Shown in pieces: positions 47,631 to 57,610 of a DNA stretch of 64,000 nucleotides. Source of the stretch: Anthracocystis setariae (Eukaryota > Basidiomycota > Ustilaginomycetes > Ustilaginales > Ustilaginaceae). The DNA lies in the NCBI GenBank assembly GCA_928724745.1, contig CAKMXJ010000002.1:558001-622000 (forward strand), read 5' to 3'. Position 1 is the first letter of the stretch. Every line of letters starts with the position of its first letter. The translations under genes were made by a program, and so were the position numbers. Under the pieces are notes generated by a model. That model was not told the origin of the DNA and made no database searches. It was given only the letters and a program-made list of their open reading frames with translations.

Positions 47631-48923
47631 TCAGTTTGGAGCACATTGCATTCCTGGTCCCTGACCACCGGTTTCGTCGTAGTCTTCCCATCCGTCATCG
47701 TCCATGTGGCCTCGACCGGGGATGCGCGCGCGGTTGCTGCCGAACTGCTCGATCCTAGCTGGTGTTGGTTCCACCTGGTCTTCCACTATTTCCGCGGTCG
47801 TTTCCAAGTCAGGCCTTGCAGGAGGCAGAGCAGATCTGAGCGCTTGGCGGATGGTCGGATCAGAAGCAAGCTCTGCGTCGGTGGGGAAGTCGACTTCCCA
47901 TCGGATATAGAGGTCACCTTTGGTTTGGTTTCGATCGCGGTAAGCAGGCATGCCCTCTCCCTTGACCACGTCCACATCGCCAGGCCTTGTGATCTTGGTT
48001 CTCTGAACCTTGATATGCCTTCCATCCAGATGCGTCAACACTGTGCGTGAGAATCCGAGCAAAGCCTCGACTAGCGTCAACCTGACTGTTGTGAGAAGAT
48101 CCAACCCCTTGACCTCGAAAGCGTCGTCCTTCTGCATCTTGAGCTCGATCAGGATATCTCCCGCCTTGACGCCTGGCTCCTGATCTGCGGCTTCCTTGAA
48201 TACGATGCGCTGACCATCGATCATACCCTTCTCGATCTCTACATCAAGTTTCGCCTTGGCCTTGGTCGTCTTTTCCCCCTTGCACTTCTTGCAGCGGTCC
48301 TTGTCGCGCACCTTCTTTCCCTCTCCATGGCAGTCAGCGCACTCGACGTAGGATTGCGCAATCATGCCATTGCCCATACTCCTCTGCTGAAGCACGGAGC
48401 CCTTACCGGAGCACTTGACGCACTCCTTTTCGCTGAGACCAGGCTTGGCGCCGGTTCCCTCGCAATGCGTGCAGATGACATTCTTGGTGAGGTTGAAATG
48501 GGCCGTCTTGCCCTTGTACAGATCGGCGAGGCTGACGGCATATTCGATCACGGCGTCTTCGCCTTTCGTACGACGAGGACGGCGTCCACGGGGCATACCT
48601 CCCATCCCGCCCATGCCCATGCCTCCGCCAAACATGCTTGCGAGGAAGTCGTCCATGTCCGGTGGCATTCCACCTGCTGCACCGGGCCCACCAGGACCGT
48701 CGTCACCGTAGCGATCATATGCTGCGCGCGAGTCTGGATCCGAGAGCGTCTCGTATGCGTGATTGATCTCGGCAAACTTCTCGGACGCGATGGCATGGTC
48801 GATATCTGGATTCTTGTCCGGGTGGTTGGCGAGCGACTGCTTGCGATAGGCTTTCTTGATGTCGGCAGGCGAGGCGTCCGGCGCTACGCCCAGCAAGTCG
48901 TAGAGATGTGTTGACTCGACCAT
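47631..48923 (-). CDS. Type I (DnaJ-class) Hsp40 co-chaperone, Ydj1-like
   Basis: Single exon, 430 aa from the ATG at 48921-48923. The J domain (TTG-free start MVESTHLYDLLGVAPDASPA, HPDKNPD motif) is followed by a Gly/Met-rich linker with FLASMFGGGMGMGGMGG. The zinc-finger domain has four CxxCxGxG-type repeats (CTHCEGTG, CVKCSGKG, CADCHGEG, CKKCKGEK, the last lacking the final Gly). The substrate-binding C-terminal domains follow, ending GGQGPGMQCAPN. The last four residues, CAPN, form a CaaX-type box, so it may be farnesylated and membrane-associated like yeast Ydj1 (CASQ). It works with cytosolic Hsp70 and Hsp90. Confidence 0.93.
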   Translation of the reverse strand: MVESTHLYDLLGVAPDASPADIKKAYRKQSLANHPDKNPDIDHAIASEKFAEINHAYETLSDPDSRAAYDRYGDDGPGGPGAAGGMPPDMDDFLASMFGGGMGMGGMGGMPRGRRPRRTKGEDAVIEYAVSLADLYKGKTAHFNLTKNVICTHCEGTGAKPGLSEKECVKCSGKGSVLQQRSMGNGMIAQSYVECADCHGEGKKVRDKDRCKKCKGEKTTKAKAKLDVEIEKGMIDGQRIVFKEAADQEPGVKAGDILIELKMQKDDAFEVKGLDLLTTVRLTLVEALLGFSRTVLTHLDGRHIKVQRTKITRPGDVDVVKGEGMPAYRDRNQTKGDLYIRWEVDFPTDAELASDPTIRQALRSALPPARPDLETTAEIVEDQVEPTPARIEQFGSNRARIPGRGHMDDDGWEDYDETGGQGPGMQCAPN

Positions 48924-49253
48924 GCTCCCCAAGTGCCTGTCAGATGCACGTTTCGTATGCTTTCAGCGAAGGAGAAGACGAAGATGAGACGAACTGAGCT
49001 CTAATACTTGAAAGACGGGAAGAAAGCGAGGGTCGGATCAAATGAAGAAGCTGTGCAAAACGTCACGGAGCAGCCGAAAGCTGGAAAAATCTTTGATTTT
49101 GCTGCGCCAAATATGAAAATGGCAACAAAATTCTCCGCCGACATGTGGAGGCCTCAGCTTTTCAGAGTCACATTTCGGAAAACACCGAAACCACTGACGT
49201 TGCAAGCCATGATCATTCTGCTAGAGTTGGATGAAACCGCATCGTTGTTGCAT
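48924..49253. other. Intergenic region, Hsp40 promoter and DcpS 3' flank
   Basis: About 330 bases. Both genes are on the minus strand. A short plus ORF (49008-49277) has no family features. No clear heat-shock element triplet was recognised. Confidence 0.45.
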
Positions 49254-50372
49254 CTAAGAGTGATTTGGTGGGTATAGAACGGACCACAGCTTGCTGTTGG
49301 TGCCGAGTGCATAGGTGAGAGTGCGCTGCTTCATATCGACTCCAAGGTTGAGCAGGTCAATGACATCGTCCAGCAAATGTGCCTGCCCAACGATGGCGCC
49401 AGGATGCGAAGTGAAGCTGGCGGCGAGAATATGCACATGAAGATGACTGTAGATCGGGAAGGAGAATGGGGTTGTCAGTTTGAGGTCAGTACTTTCCCGT
49501 GCCAGATGCTTTCTCCGTCTGGAGAGCAACACTTACTAGTAACTAGGATGGTAATGCAAGAAGCAACGCACGTTGCCCTCCGCTGTACTTTCGTCCAGCC
49601 CTGTCAGACCATACTTGTCGAACGCAGCCTTGCTTGCTTGCTTCTTGATGTTATCCAACAATTCTATGTGGTCCTTGGTAAGATCGCGAATGCTTCTGAG
49701 CGTGCGATTGTGTACAATCGCTTGGATGTAAAGGCTCGAGGTCGTTTTCTGGTCCCACTTCAAATCCGGCACGATGATGAAACCCTTCTCTGGATCCGAG
49801 TCTTCGTACATAATAGTATCGGCTTCCTTTTTATGCTCTAGGATGTTGTAGACCCACTGGATGCGCGATGGTGGGAAGGATTCGATCCATGGCAGAACTT
49901 TTTCCTGGTACATTTCGGGCGTTTCGGTCACCACCACCTTTCGCTGTGCTGAGTACTTGTCGATATGCGTCTGTGTGGCAGGATAAATCAAGGTCATCTT
50001 GACGTCTGGATCAGTGTAGTCGGCACCGAATTTGGCAGTAATCCATGTATAGATGTCATTCTGGCCAAGTTCAGCCACGTTGGAGAACAGGAAGCGCTTA
50101 GAGAGGCGGGACTCTCCATCCTCCTTTGATCCCGCTACATCTTGGAGTGGACTTGTTGGATCGCTGGGCCGGCTGAATAGGTTTTCTGAGAAATGGGTCT
50201 TCTCGATGATCAAAATGGCCTGGTCGATTGTAGTTGAACCATCTTCCGCAGTGGTGGTGTAGTTTCCGAGGACGTTGACAGATTTCGTTTTTGGATCCTG
50301 ATCGAGCACCCTTGTCATTGTGAACCGATTGAGAATGCCGTGAGCAGACGGCCCGGCCGTTATATCGATCAT
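49254..50372 (-). CDS. Scavenger mRNA decapping enzyme DcpS (m7GpppX diphosphatase)
   Basis: Two exons, 50372-49537 and 49446-49254, give 342 aa. The junction joins FLHYHPSYY to HLHVHILAASF, recreating the HIT motif (HxHxHx) with the catalytic central histidine. The donor is GTAAGT and the acceptor ACAG. Upstream, NILEHKKEADTIMYEDSDPE and PDLKWDQKTTSSLYIQAIVH are characteristic DcpS/HIT elements, and the N-terminal region ending VLGNYTTTAEDGSTTIDQAI forms the dimerising cap domain. It hydrolyses short capped oligonucleotides and m7GDP-type products from 3'-5' mRNA decay. It is divergent from the myristoylated protein gene, 307 bases apart. Confidence 0.94.
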
Positions 50373-50679
50373 CTTGAGAGCTGTGAGAAGTGAGATGCGA
50401 AGAAGAAGAAGAGCGAAGGGAACGAGCAGTCACGTAGTGGTGAAGGGGAAGAGAGTGCAAGTTGCTACGCTTCCAACCTGGTAGGAAGTACCCGACGCAG
50501 GGTCCAATTTGGTTCCTTCGTTCGCGAGAAGAAAGCTTTTTGCAGCCGATCTCTCTCCGCCGACTTCCGCGTTTTTTTTTTTTTTCCGCTGGCTGTCACC
50601 TCCACTTTGGTAAGCGTCCGTCTCGATCTGACTAGGTTCTTCCTTCCGACACTCACCTGCCACACGTCCATCAAACACG
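50373..50679. other. Shared divergent promoter, DcpS and N-myristoylated protein
   Basis: A 307-base divergent promoter with a 14-base T run at about 50572-50585. No other structure was seen. Confidence 0.45.
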
Positions 50680-51426
50680 ATGGGATCTGCATCTTCGAAA
50701 CCAGCCCGCAAGCTGGGTTCGGAAGTAGCGTCTTCTGTCTCAAGAGCAGTCCCCTCTGCAGCCAAGCCAACTCCTGCCGCAACCACAGCCTCTCCCGCTC
50801 CTCAAGGTGATCGAATCCCACCTACTAAATACGGAGCATCGACTGCGAAACAAGGATCTCAATATGCCCCTTCGGCTTCATCAAGGCGAGAACAGCAAAC
50901 GAAACTGCAACAGCACCAATCGAGCGAGACCAAGTCCGCCGATATCATGCGCGATGCTTACGACCCGCAATTTCTGCAAAACCTTTCAGCGTTGGGACAG
51001 GTCAAGGTACCCAAGAACGCAACCAACTACCAACCTACCGACCAGATGCTCCGCATCCTCGAAGCTCGCGAGCGTGCCAATCTGAACAACCTTCATTCGG
51101 GAGCCTTGGATTCTTCGAACACCACATCGGCCAGTACATCTGGCTCACCGCGTATGAGCGCCAACACCATCACCAATCTGCTGGAAGATCGAAAACACTG
51201 CGAAACCCGGAAGGATCTCGAACGTCTCGCTGTCGAGTACGACCTTCCACTCGCTACAATCGAGTCACTCGCAAAGCATTTCAACTCGCCCACCATGGGT
51301 GAGGAAGTCAAGGACGTTGTGCACATCAGCTTGCGAGACAAGGCGAATCGACAGGACGAACGAGGTCCACCAAAGGTTAGAGGTGTGTGGGTCGAGCCAG
51401 AGTTGCAGACTAGGAACTCTGCATAA
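50680..51426 (+). CDS. Predicted N-myristoylated protein of unknown function
   Basis: Single exon, 248 aa. The N-terminus MGSASSKPARKLG is a strong N-myristoylation signal (Gly2, Ser6) followed by basic residues, so membrane attachment is expected. Residues 20-90 are Ser/Ala/Pro/Gln-rich low complexity. The C-terminal 140 residues look folded and helical: IMRDAYDPQFLQNLSALGQV, MSANTITNLLEDRKHCETRK, DLERLAVEYDLPLATIESLA. I do not recognise the family. The stop is only 39 bases from that of the convergent ENGase gene. Confidence 0.8.
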   Translation: MGSASSKPARKLGSEVASSVSRAVPSAAKPTPAATTASPAPQGDRIPPTKYGASTAKQGSQYAPSASSRREQQTKLQQHQSSETKSADIMRDAYDPQFLQNLSALGQVKVPKNATNYQPTDQMLRILEARERANLNNLHSGALDSSNTTSASTSGSPRMSANTITNLLEDRKHCETRKDLERLAVEYDLPLATIESLAKHFNSPTMGEEVKDVVHISLRDKANRQDERGPPKVRGVWVEPELQTRNSA

Positions 51427-51465
51427 TCCATCCATTTCTATCGTTTCAACGATGAGTGTGTATGT

Positions 51466-53988
51466 CTAGATGATCAACGCCGGTGCTGAGGCGATGTCTT
51501 GTGCGTGGCAGTCTATGTTGTGTGAAGAGGTGATCACGTATTCAAATGTCTCTTCAGTCTGCAAGGGCGCAGGGAGGGGTAGCAACGAAGCAAGGCAGAA
51601 CTCGGTGTTCGTGGCTTCACGTGTTGAAGTACCGAGCCAGACCCTGGTCGTAGGCTTTGAGACGGCTTGAATCCAAACGTTGAAATATGCCGAAGCTATC
51701 ATGTCGGATGGAGCCGTCCACTGAAGCACCACCGGTTGCAACCTCTTAATCCCCACCACTGTGGCAGACGGACCGAAGATGTGTGCCGCAGGGACAACCT
51801 CCAACACTGGCTCTATGGTCGAGGAACTGCCTGCACTATCGAGGCGCGAAAGATATAGCGCTCCCACGGTCAGTCGAACTTGAAGTGTGCCTGGACAATC
51901 CGCAGCCAAGCCAAGGCTGAGCGCTACAGGTGGTTGCCTTTGTTCCCCATCGGCAGTTTCCAGCTTCCGGTGGCGAAGACGAAGTCGCATCTGCATCGTC
52001 ATCCACCCGCCCACATTTGCAAGCCTTGATACTGAGCCTGTCTCCAGCTCCACCTCGCCTGCACCCGAAAGCAGCGAAACTTCTGGGCTAACATTGAGAT
52101 CACTCGCCTTGACTACCACCGAATACATCCATTCGGTCCAATGTTCTGGCTTCTTCGAGGGCGAGTCGACTATTGACGAACACAGCGGTACGAGTGCCTG
52201 GTCTGCGCTAGGGGCAAGATTTAGCAGCAGGGAAGTGTTGCCAGCCCAAGCTTGATCGTGGTCAAAATGCCAGTTGATCGCATGTACACCTTTCATTATG
52301 GTTTCTTTGCCCTCGTTGAGCTGTTTCCATGCCTGTAACAGAAGATCCGGTTTTGGCATGCATACACCCATATCTGTGTAGCCAGCTGCGTCCGTTGTAG
52401 CTTTGTGTCGCCAGTCGTGAACGATATTGCCTTGTTCGAACCATTTGGTCCCGGATCCGAAGCAGAAATTGGTGTAGAAGCCCTGCGGGCTGGCACGACG
52501 ACGAAATCGTTCAGGCTCGAGGTACGTATGGCCAAAATAGTTTTGCACTGGTTTGACGTCACTGTTTGTCAGCGTGATACGATGTCGCTGGCCAGCGAAG
52601 GGGCCAGGTATACCGAGCCAGAATGCTTGATCGATGTGCCACCAATCGCTCCAACTCCTTTTGGACTCCTTTTGAGCAGGTGCAAGATTGAGTCCGGCAT
52701 TCTCTTCCTCCCAGGTCCATCCAGGAGCAAAAAGTGCTACACTCAGACCCAGCGTTTCATTTTCATTGACGGAAACATCTTTATGGGGGCTGATCATATC
52801 GAGACTTTTCCACGACTTGAGTCCTCCCCAGCAGTTGCGGCCGAAAACATCGATGCCAATGTACACGTCGCTCCTTCGGCGGTCTACACTGTCGGTCATC
52901 GCAGCCGTCAACAGCAGTTGCGGATGCCATCCTCCATCTTCGGGACCAGTAAGACCGAATCCTCGATGTTGAAGACCACCCGGGCTCTGATCTTCGGGAG
53001 AAAAGAAATGTCCCGGCGGTAGTGGCTGTGGTGGTCGTGCCCACGTGTAGTTAGTGAAGAATGTATCAGCCGATTGAAAGAACTGAATGTTGTGTTCGTT
53101 GAGGGCGTCTTGCCAAGCGAGCTGCCCATGCGGATATACAACAGAGTCGTACCACATGACTTCCCACTCATCCTCGCGCTTACCTGCTGCGATGAACCGC
53201 TCTCTTCCTTGCTCTCGTAGATAGTGCACCCATGCACGAAGACGCTCGGCATTCTTGCTCATTTCTGAAATTCTCGCGTGTTCTCCTACCCATGCTGGCC
53301 AAACCTCGCCGGAACAGCTGAACCCGAGATCTAGGTTGACTTCGATGTTGACCAGATAGCCAGAAAAGCCATACTGAAGGGCAAGCTCAATCAACTCGAT
53401 CGCATACTGGGGCGAGAAGCTTGGATCGCCACGAAGAGGCATCGCTTTGCGTTCTGGACCGCGTAGCAGCTTGGAGAGCTCTGGAACGCTCTCTTTCCAT
53501 TCAAAGATCAAGGTGCCCATCACCTTGGTTCCCGTGCGAGACGCTGCAGTGAGCCAGCCGACGGGAGGTATGGACACACGCTTGTGAGAGAAGTAGATGA
53601 AAATGTCGACGAGATGCATATGCTCGAGCGAGTATCCTTGCTCCACGAATGATTCGCTGTAGCCGCCTTTGAAGTCATGGCAGACCACGAGCTTAGGTCT
53701 GCATCCTTTGTTGACAGGTCGAGTGTCGCGACCGCTGAGAGGAACGGAATGCCTTTTGCATGGTTCGAGATTGTCGTTTTCTGCATCGCCGTATCGCATC
53801 TGATACCAGAGGTGGAGATCATCGAGGCTGTTGAAGTGGTCTGGCCTGGGCAGCGCATCAGGATCGAGGTGCTGGCGTAGTGTTGAAGAAGGGTACTGAA
53901 GGTCGAGCAACGGTTCATCTTGCGATTGGCTATGAGTAAGCGCTGAAGCATTCGGAGGATACGCTTGAAATATGGCTGCTGCCGGCAT
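51466..53988 (-). CDS. Cytosolic endo-beta-N-acetylglucosaminidase (GH85)
   Basis: Single exon, 840 aa from the ATG at 53986-53988; upstream in-frame codons begin with GTG. GH85 motifs are clear: KLVVCHDFKGGYSESFVEQG, VDIFIYFSHKRVSIPPVGWL, MGTLIFEWKES, and YGFSGYLVNIEVNLD, which holds the Asn-x-Glu catalytic pair. NCWGGLKSWKSLD, the aromatic patch SDWWHIDQAFWLGIPGPFAG and a C-terminal beta-sandwich region complete the usual ENGase layout. It releases N-glycans by cutting the chitobiose core, acting on free oligosaccharides or misfolded glycoproteins. No signal peptide is seen, in line with a cytosolic enzyme. Some fungi have secreted GH85 proteins instead. Confidence 0.92.
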   Translation of the reverse strand: MPAAAIFQAYPPNASALTHSQSQDEPLLDLQYPSSTLRQHLDPDALPRPDHFNSLDDLHLWYQMRYGDAENDNLEPCKRHSVPLSGRDTRPVNKGCRPKLVVCHDFKGGYSESFVEQGYSLEHMHLVDIFIYFSHKRVSIPPVGWLTAASRTGTKVMGTLIFEWKESVPELSKLLRGPERKAMPLRGDPSFSPQYAIELIELALQYGFSGYLVNIEVNLDLGFSCSGEVWPAWVGEHARISEMSKNAERLRAWVHYLREQGRERFIAAGKREDEWEVMWYDSVVYPHGQLAWQDALNEHNIQFFQSADTFFTNYTWARPPQPLPPGHFFSPEDQSPGGLQHRGFGLTGPEDGGWHPQLLLTAAMTDSVDRRRSDVYIGIDVFGRNCWGGLKSWKSLDMISPHKDVSVNENETLGLSVALFAPGWTWEEENAGLNLAPAQKESKRSWSDWWHIDQAFWLGIPGPFAGQRHRITLTNSDVKPVQNYFGHTYLEPERFRRRASPQGFYTNFCFGSGTKWFEQGNIVHDWRHKATTDAAGYTDMGVCMPKPDLLLQAWKQLNEGKETIMKGVHAINWHFDHDQAWAGNTSLLLNLAPSADQALVPLCSSIVDSPSKKPEHWTEWMYSVVVKASDLNVSPEVSLLSGAGEVELETGSVSRLANVGGWMTMQMRLRLRHRKLETADGEQRQPPVALSLGLAADCPGTLQVRLTVGALYLSRLDSAGSSSTIEPVLEVVPAAHIFGPSATVVGIKRLQPVVLQWTAPSDMIASAYFNVWIQAVSKPTTRVWLGTSTREATNTEFCLASLLPLPAPLQTEETFEYVITSSHNIDCHAQDIASAPALII

Positions 53989-54559
53989 CTTGCCCTTGTG
54001 GAAGATTGTAAGCAAGGAAAGAAGGCAACTTTCGCTACCTTGAAATGAGAAGATGGCTTCAGGGTCCAACTGGAAGGTGGAGGAGCCCCGTGCACCGTTT
54101 TTGCAGATTCTGCGTCTGTTAGGTCGAAATGGTCTCACAAACTGCTGTCATGTTTTTTTGGAGCTCAATGTGGAGCATCCGCGGCAAAAAGCACATTTTG
54201 GCGTTTAAAGCGTCGGCTGAAAATGTGAAAGTTAGCCGTGAAAACGGATAAGCGGTATTGTACAGCACAGCACAGCACAGCACACTACAAGACGCTCTAT
54301 TTCCTTTTGGATGACCGCCGAACCACAGCCGAAGGCACTCAGCTTGCACGATGGACGAACCCCGCATTTGGGTCGTTTGCACTCTCCTTGGCGTTGGACA
54401 GCTGCAGAAACAGTCGAAATGCGCGGTCACCAAGACAAGCCAAGGTGGTAACCTACTTGCTGCCCAACAAGGAACCTTCTATTCCGTTCCATCTTTTCAT
54501 CCACCACCACATCCACGCGCTCTCAAGACCACCATCATCGTATCCTCCAATAACCAAGC
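53989..54559. other. Divergent promoter region with CACAG repeats
   Basis: About 570 bases between the ENGase and DUF2470 genes. A CACAG/CAGCA pentanucleotide array lies at 54262-54285. No gene was seen. Confidence 0.5.
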
Positions 54560-55482
54560 ATGTCTGGAGCATCAGACGACATCGCTGCCAAGGCGGACGG
54601 CATCATCTCACACATGAACAATGATCACAAGGTAAAGCTTGCAGCGTACGAAGGATGGAAAGACGTCAGAATGGCATCACTCATCATGCAACTCTTTGCT
54701 CTCTTTGAATGTGTGTTTTAGGATTCGTTGGCTTTCCTCGCGACCCACTATGGTGACCTGATCACACCCCTGAAGCCTGACCAGGTCCTTATGACCACCA
54801 TCGACAAGCAGCATCTCGAGATTATATACACTGCCAAGAGAGGCGCTACTGCTTCCAAGGGCGCGCCTGGCACCAAGACCGTCAGTGTTCCCTTCTATCC
54901 TCACCTCGCAGGATACTCTGAGGTTCGACAGCGTCTGATCGACCTCTCCGCCCTCTCGGAGAAGGTAGTCACAACTCGCAAAGTGAGTAGCGCCATGTTG
55001 CCGTTCCGTATTCCTCCGTAAGCATATGCTAAAATCCTCTTCCTTTTGGTTCAAATCGCGCTTCACAGCCTGAAATCATCTACAAAGCACCCAAGCTTGC
55101 TCTGCAAGCTCTTGCTGTGCTGACACTCGGTTACCTCGCTCTGCGCTCCGATACGCTTGCTTCTCACGGCATTGTCCAATCCATCGTTCCCGAGACCCGT
55201 CTAGCTCAGTGGAACGAGTTGCGCAACAACACGTTCGGTGGTCCCGCCAAGATGGATGCGTTCATCAAGAGTATCGTCCGCATTCACCTGCTCGAGGGTG
55301 CGCTGATGGCCCTCGTATGTTACTGGAAGGGCGCCAGCAAGTCTGTCGCCATCCGATGGATGCTTACCACAGCTGCACTTGGCATCCCATCCTGGATCGC
55401 GTTCTTCTCGCTCAACTCACACAGACGCGCACTCAAGCGAGCGGTCGACTTCAACGCAGACAAGAACAACAAGAAGAAGTAA
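54560..55482 (+). CDS. DUF2470-domain integral membrane protein
   Basis: Three exons, 54560-54631, 54722-54982, 55069-55482, give 248 aa with phase-0 junctions. The N-terminus spans the first intron: ISHMNNDHK|DSLAFLATHYG, the DUF2470 motif (HMNxDH) shared with FMN-binding pyridoxamine-oxidase-like and heme-related proteins. The C-terminal half has three hydrophobic helices: LALQALAVLTLGYLALRSDT, IVRIHLLEGALMALVCYWKG and IRWMLTTAALGIPSWIAFFS, then a basic tail RRALKRAVDF...KNNKKK. This DUF2470-plus-helices arrangement is known in fungi but its function is not established. The Lys tail could act as an ER-retention signal (KKK at the end). Confidence 0.87.
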
Positions 55483-55600
55483 TCTGCCTCGTCGCGTCTA
55501 CTGTAGACCGTCGACATGATTGTGGAAAGAAACATCGATTGTATTGATTCCATGCAACAAGTCCTGAGTGGCATATATACATCTCGTGAGCGCGGGATGC

Positions 55601-56444
55601 TTAAGGTTTGAATTGGTAGCCGCCGGCACGGTTCTTGACGTTGATCTTAAGCTGTTCGAGCAAGTTTCCGCTTTGATCCTCCAGCCCGCAGTACATGATA
55701 TCACCATCCTTGACCTCACCCACTCCTGACGGTGTACCTGTAAGCAGAAGATCGCCCTCTTCGAGCGTCATGATGCTCGATACATGCTCGATCAATTCCG
55801 GGATGCCAAAGATCATATCGCTAGTAGGACCGTTCTGACGCACTTGTTCGTTGACCTTGAGCCAGAGTTTGAGTTTCGAGGGGTCACGAACGCGCGACTT
55901 GTCGATGAAGCCCGAGGTGGGGGTGAATGTGTCAAAGCCCTTAGCCGAGGACCAGGGGAGGCCTTTGGCTTTGACCTTGTCTTGCAGGTTGCGCGCCGTC
56001 ATATCGACAGAGAGCGTGTAGCCGGCTACGTGCGACATGGCTTCGGAGGCGGGACAGTCACGAACGCGAGGCGAGCCGATAACGACGCCGAGTTCGACTT
56101 CGTAGTGCGCCACAATACCGGAAGGGATCTCGACAGTGCCGTTGTTGGCGAGGTACGATGTGGTGGGCTTGAGAAAGAAGAACGGCTCAGTAGGGACGGC
56201 ATTGTTGAGCTCCTTGGCATGAGCAGCGTAGTTGCGGCCGATGCTGCAAAGTCATCATATTGTATAGCGGGGCAGAGATAAAAGCATTAAAGACAAGGAG
56301 GAAAGATGTCAGACGTCAATAGTGGAAGAATGGCAGCGAGCGCAGACGCAGAGATCGGAGGCGAAGGTCCGTGGAGGGTAGGCCACAACGAGATGTGCAT
56401 ACTCACGCTACGATCTTCTTTCCACGCGTGAGGAATTGCGACAT
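55601..56444 (-). CDS. FAHD1-like fumarylacetoacetate hydrolase family protein
   Basis: Two exons, 56444-56407 and 56243-55601, give 226 aa. The first exon (38 nt) encodes MSQFLTRGKKIVA; the intron is 163 nt with a GTGAGT donor. The protein continues IGRNYAAHAKELNNAVPTEP, PFFFLKPTTSYL, AHYEVELGVVIGSPR (metal-binding ExE), GYTLSVDMTARNLQDKVKAK, FGIPELIEHVSSIMTLEEGD and LLLTGTPSGVGEVKDGD, all typical of FAHD1/acylpyruvase and oxaloacetate decarboxylase. Size equals the roughly 220-aa family. Animal FAHD1 is mitochondrial; the short basic N-terminus here could allow the same. Confidence 0.92.
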
Positions 56445-56787
56445 GTTGCGAGCTGTCTGATATCCGGGATGCGACTGTGATGGTCAGAAGGACCGAGTTG
56501 CAAAGAAGAAAGTATGAGTAGTGTGGGGTTCAACATTCCGAATCCACAAAGCCGCCCAATTCCACCGCTCATTTTACGCGGCTAAGTTGGTCCGTCCATT
56601 TTGTCCGTGCGTCCTGACCTCACCGAAATCGGGCCAGGATGCCGATCTTTTCAGTTGCGCACGTCGGTTCGCAGTGCTATAGTGTCATGTGAAATACATT
56701 GCCGAACCTTACTCGCTTCATCTGACCACTGCCTAACTTCTCCCTCTGACCACCATTGTAAACCTGCGACCAAGACAGTTTGGCAAC
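56445..56787. other. Divergent promoter region of FAHD1-like and CoA-binding genes
   Basis: About 340 bases between two start codons. No gene or clear motif was seen. Confidence 0.45.
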
Positions 56788-57414
56788 ATGGCGAATGCAC
56801 ACATTCAGACCGCACTCAATGGCTTCTTCAATGCCAACAAGTTCGCCGTCGTTGGCGCAAGCAAGGATCCTTCCAAGTTTGGAAACAAGGTGAGTACCCT
56901 CACTCTGATTGGCGTTGACTTGCGCTTACGTCTGATCTCGCTTCTTTCTTACAACGTGCGCAGGTCCTAAAATGGTATCAAGCGCACTCTCTCGACGTTA
57001 CTCCTATCCACCCCAAAGAGCCCGAGATCGAAAGCGTAGCTACGCAACCGGACGTTGCGCACTTTCTCGAAACCGCGGGCACCAACCCCGAAACCGTTGC
57101 GATCTCTGTCGTTACCCCACCCAAGGTTAGCTTGGCAGTACTTCAACAAGGACTGCAGGAACAGCGAGTCTCCACCTTCTGGCTCCAGGTAGGCAGAGTC
57201 TCCTATACTGCTAGGTAAACTCCGGACAAACTTAGTACTGATGCCCACGTTTTTTTTTTTTTTTGAATGTTACGTGTAGCCTGGTGCCGAAGATGCTGAG
57301 CTGATCAGCTGGGTCAAATCGCAGCCGGACTCGATTCAAGATAAGGTCATCTATGGTGGTCCATGCATTCTTGTCTCGGGCCGACAACTCGCTGCAGACA
57401 AAGGCAAGCTTTAA
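56788..57414 (+). CDS. CoA-binding domain protein
   Basis: Three exons, 56788-56889, 56964-57188, 57280-57414, give 153 aa. The second intron has a 15-base T run. The N-terminal FNANKFAVVGASKDPSKFGN is the CoA/nucleotide-binding loop of the small CoA-binding (Rossmann) family, as in bacterial YccU and the succinyl-CoA synthetase alpha N-domain. Further family segments are VTPIHPKEPEIES, ETVAISVVTPPKVSLAVLQQ, FWLQ|PGAEDAELISW and IYGGPCILVSGRQLAA, with the Cys near the end also conserved. The role of these stand-alone proteins is unknown. It is convergent with the aldose epimerase gene. Confidence 0.9.
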
Positions 57415-57610
57415 GATACAAGAAAAGGAAGCAGATGGAAAATCTATCCCGTCGACACATCACATGACGCAGCACGCATGGATAGCCTATTACCGACATG
57501 AATGTCTGTTCGTTGCACAATACTTGGGCATGACAAGAAAAAGGCATGGAGAGAAACGACAAAACGTTCTGGAATGGGTGAAAACAAATGTGGCAATCTG
57601 CGCGGCGTAT

